Assembly (NCBI RefSeq): GCF_902497855.1 | Contig: NZ_CABVHU010000014.1 | Span: forward strand, 62,001 to 126,000 | DNA: 64,000 nucleotides | Source of the DNA: Pseudomonas fluorescens | GTDB taxonomy: Bacteria; Pseudomonadota; Gammaproteobacteria; Pseudomonadales; Pseudomonadaceae | Direction of reading: 5' to 3' | Part shown: positions 61,776-64,000 of the stretch, one piece after another | How the letters are laid out: every line of letters begins with the position of its first letter | Position numbering within the stretch: the stretch's first letter is position 1 | Notes under the pieces: model-generated | The model's input: the letters and a program-made list of their open reading frames with translations, nothing else | Database searches by the model: none | What the model was told of the DNA's origin: nothing | Program-made: the position numbers and the translations under genes

Positions 61776-63089
61776 ATGAAAACCCCGGTCTGGTTTCCCC
61801 AAAGCTTTTTCTCACGCACCCTGTGGCTGGTGCTGATCGTCGTCCTGTTTTCCAAGGCGCTGACCCTGGTTTATCTGTTGATGAACGAGGACGTGCTGGT
61901 GGACCGCCAATACAGCCACGGCGTCGCCCTGACACTTCGCGCCTACTGGGCGGCGGATAAAGAAAACCGCGAGATAATTGCCGATGCCGTGCCGCTGATT
62001 CGTGTGGTGGGTGCCGGCGTGCCGGAAGGCGAGCAGCACTGGCCCTACAGCGAGATCTACCAACGGCAGATGCAGACCGAATTGGGCCCTGACACCGAAG
62101 TCCGGTTACGCATGCATTCGCCTCCGGCGCTATGGGTCCGGGCGCCAAGCCTGGGTGACGGCTGGCTGAAAGTGCCACTTTATCCGCATCCTCTGCGCGG
62201 TCAGAAAATCTGGAACGTACTCGGCTGGTTCCTGGCCATCGGCTTGCTGTCGACCGCTTCAGCGTGGATTTTTGTGAGCCAGCTCAATCAACCATTGAAA
62301 CGCCTGGTCTTTGCCGCAAGGCAACTCGGCCAGGGGCGCAGCGTGCGCCTTCCGGTCAGTGACACGCCGAGCGAAATGACCGAGGTGTACCGTGCCTTCA
62401 ACCAGATGGCCGAAGACGTCGAGCAGGCCGGCCGCGAACGCGAGTTGATGCTGGCCGGGGTGTCCCACGACCTGCGCACGCCGCTGACCCGTTTGCGGCT
62501 GTCCCTGGAATTGATGGGCGACCACAGCGACCTGACGGGCGACATGGTCCGCGACATTGAAGACATGGACGCGATTCTCGATCAGTTCCTGGCCTTCATC
62601 CGCGATGGCCGTGACGAGTCGGTGGAAGAGGTGGACTTGACTGACCTGGTGCGCGAAGTCGCCGCGCCGTACAACCAGAATGAAGAAAAAGTCCGGCTGC
62701 GCCTGGAACCGATTCAACCCTTCCCCTTGCGTCGGGTGTCGATGAAGCGGCTGCTGAACAACCTGATCGGCAACGCGCTGCATCACGCTGGCAGCGGGGT
62801 CGAAGTGGCGGCTTATGTGTCCGGGGATGTCAGCGCACCCTATGTGGTGCTGAGTGTCATGGACCGGGGGGCGGGGATTGATCCGTCGGAGCTGGAAGCG
62901 ATCTTCAACCCGTTCACTCGCGGCGATCGGGCCCGGGGCGGGAAGGGGACCGGCTTGGGATTGGCCATCGTGAAGCGGATTGCTTCGATGCATGGCGGCA
63001 ATGTCGAACTACGCAACCGGTCCGGTGGCGGGCTGGAAGCGCGGGTGCGGTTGCCACTTGGGCTTATGTTGCCTAGAGACGCAGTCTAA
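61776..63089 (+). CDS. envZ: two-component sensor histidine kinase EnvZ (AmgS type)
   Basis: The 437-residue inner-membrane kinase has segments at about residues 15-35 and 150-168 with a periplasmic loop between, a HAMP domain (QPLKRLVFAARQLGQG), the H-box GVSHDLRTPLTRLR, N-box LLNNLIGNALHHAG, and G motifs DRGAGI and GTGLGLAIVK. It phosphorylates OmpR. All catalytic motifs are intact, unlike the HATPase protein at 4466. Confidence 0.92.
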   Translation: MKTPVWFPQSFFSRTLWLVLIVVLFSKALTLVYLLMNEDVLVDRQYSHGVALTLRAYWAADKENREIIADAVPLIRVVGAGVPEGEQHWPYSEIYQRQMQTELGPDTEVRLRMHSPPALWVRAPSLGDGWLKVPLYPHPLRGQKIWNVLGWFLAIGLLSTASAWIFVSQLNQPLKRLVFAARQLGQGRSVRLPVSDTPSEMTEVYRAFNQMAEDVEQAGRERELMLAGVSHDLRTPLTRLRLSLELMGDHSDLTGDMVRDIEDMDAILDQFLAFIRDGRDESVEEVDLTDLVREVAAPYNQNEEKVRLRLEPIQPFPLRRVSMKRLLNNLIGNALHHAGSGVEVAAYVSGDVSAPYVVLSVMDRGAGIDPSELEAIFNPFTRGDRARGGKGTGLGLAIVKRIASMHGGNVELRNRSGGGLEARVRLPLGLMLPRDAV

Positions 63090-63092
63090 CTT

Positions 63093-63123
63093 GATCGTTC
63101 CCACGCAGAGCGTGGGAACGATC
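63093..63123. repeat. GATCGTTCCCACGC inverted repeat, possible terminator
   Basis: GATCGTTCCCACGC-AGA-GCGTGGGAACGATC is a perfect 14-bp stem with a 3-nt loop directly after envZ, between convergent genes. Confidence 0.85.
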
Positions 63124-63135
63124 ACCGAGTCAGCT

Positions 63136-64000
63136 TCAACCCTTACCTTTGGTGCGCGTCATATTCGGCCCGCCATTCTTCTCCAGATGCTCAATGATGA
63201 TCCCCGCGACATTCTTGCTGGTGGTGGTTTCAATCCCCTCCAGCCCCGGCGAAGAGTTCACTTCCATCACCAGCGGCCCATGATTGGAACGCAGGATATC
63301 CACACCGGCCACGGCCAACCCCATTACCTTGGCCGCACGCAATGCCGTCATGCGTTCTTCCGGCGTGATCTTGATCAGGCTGGCGCTGCCGCCCCGGTGC
63401 AGGTTGGAGCGAAACTCCCCGGGCTTGGCCTGGCGTTTCATCGCCGCGATCACCTTGTCGCCGACCACGAAGCAGCGAATGTCCGCGCCGCCGGCTTCCT
63501 TGATGTATTCCTGAACCATGATGTTCTGCTTGAGGCCCATGAATGCCTCAATCACCGACTCCGCCGCGGTCGCGGTTTCGCACAGCACCACGCCGATGCC
63601 TTGGGTGCCTTCCAGCACCTTGATCACCAGCGGCGCGCCGTTGACCATCGCGATCAAGTCGGGAATGTCGTCCGGGGAGTGGGCAAAACCGGTGACCGGC
63701 AAGCCGATCCCGCGGCGCGACAGCAATTGCAGCGAACGCAGTTTGTCCCGCGAGCGGGCGATGGCCACCGATTCGTTGAGCGGAAATACGCCCATCATTT
63801 CGAACTGGCGCAATACCGCGCAGCCATAAAACGTCACCGACGCACCGATCCGCGGAATCACGGCGTCGAAACCTTCCAGCGGCCTGCCGCGGTAGTGGAT
63901 CTGCGGCTTGTGGCTGGCAATGTTCATGTAGGCGCGCAGGGTGTCGATCACCACCATTTCATGGCCACGCTCGGTCCCGGCTTCAACCAGACGACGAGTG
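63136..64000 (-). CDS. rimK: RimK ATP-grasp glutamate ligase (5' end outside window)
   Basis: The visible 288 codons cover most of the protein; the frame continues past the right edge (TRRLVEAGTERGHEMVV), so about 13 N-terminal residues are missing if it is the usual 301 residues. The ATP-grasp fold shows in PLVIKVLEGTQGIGVVL, QEYIKEAGGADIRCFVVGD and VAGVDILRSNHGPLVMEVNS. RimK adds glutamate residues to ribosomal protein S6 and in Pseudomonas influences translation and c-di-GMP-linked behaviour. Confidence 0.93.
   Translation of the reverse strand, partial: TRRLVEAGTERGHEMVVIDTLRAYMNIASHKPQIHYRGRPLEGFDAVIPRIGASVTFYGCAVLRQFEMMGVFPLNESVAIARSRDKLRSLQLLSRRGIGLPVTGFAHSPDDIPDLIAMVNGAPLVIKVLEGTQGIGVVLCETATAAESVIEAFMGLKQNIMVQEYIKEAGGADIRCFVVGDKVIAAMKRQAKPGEFRSNLHRGGSASLIKITPEERMTALRAAKVMGLAVAGVDILRSNHGPLVMEVNSSPGLEGIETTTSKNVAGIIIEHLEKNGGPNMTRTKGKG

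Overview
The window is chromosomal DNA of a fluorescent pseudomonad, most likely of the Pseudomonas fluorescens group. The evidence is GC-rich genes with Pseudomonas codon use, many REP-type palindromes of the GTAGGAGC...GCTCCTAC kind, and gene orders that match P. aeruginosa: gabD-gabT; sbp-cysTWA with oscA and desA; gshA-thioesterase-tex-ompR-envZ-rimK. No replication origin, rRNA, phage or CRISPR array is visible. There is one tRNA (Arg, anticodon CCG).

Layout. 1-3105: a VWA-domain protein (cut by the left edge), an ECF sigma factor, a membrane-anchored partner and a small acidic protein. 3106-7500: an accessory block next to the tRNA-Arg 3' end. It holds a broken antitoxin tail, a DUF3077 gene with a structured leader and a 31-codon coupled ORF, an AT-rich receiver plus HATPase gene pair, an IS66 remnant and a Phd/RelE-type toxin-antitoxin operon. 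7937-14682: gabD, gabT, a receiver-HDOD protein, a PAS-GGDEF diguanylate cyclase and the desaturase desA. 14830-25050: oscA and sbp-cysTWA, then a decaying stretch with a cyclase remnant, a receiver without output domain, a desaturase with an apparent internal deletion, an orphan promoter-terminator unit and an unusual sigma54 activator ending in a REP array. 25782-34479: an orphan MetQ, a short RHS protein, a RecF/OLD-like ATPase and a TriABC-type RND pump. 34610-47044: a methyltransferase, two SfnB-like flavoproteins with a DszA/NtaA-type monooxygenase and metQNI, a two-domain hypothetical protein, a cystine transporter and D-cysteine desulfhydrase. 47344-55788: serine acetyltransferase, the BetT choline carrier, an aldo-keto reductase and tauABCD. 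56027-64000: gshA, a thioesterase, tex, ompR-envZ and rimK (cut by the right edge).

The unifying theme of 15-57 kb is sulfur supply. Sulfate uptake, organosulfur oxidation (SfnB pair plus monooxygenase), methionine uptake, cystine uptake, D-cysteine breakdown, O-acetylserine synthesis, taurine use and glutathione synthesis lie close together. Several of these genes are preceded by an AT-rich 15-bp element of the form ATTCT-N5-AGAAT, which has LysR-type (T-N11-A) geometry and is a candidate CysB site.

The best candidate for an undescribed system is the two-gene module at 4466-6017. A receiver-domain protein with no recognisable output domain is followed after 1 nt by a HATPase-fold protein with no histidine anywhere in its 257 residues, so it cannot work as a classical histidine kinase. 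It lies in AT-rich DNA beside IS and toxin-antitoxin remnants.
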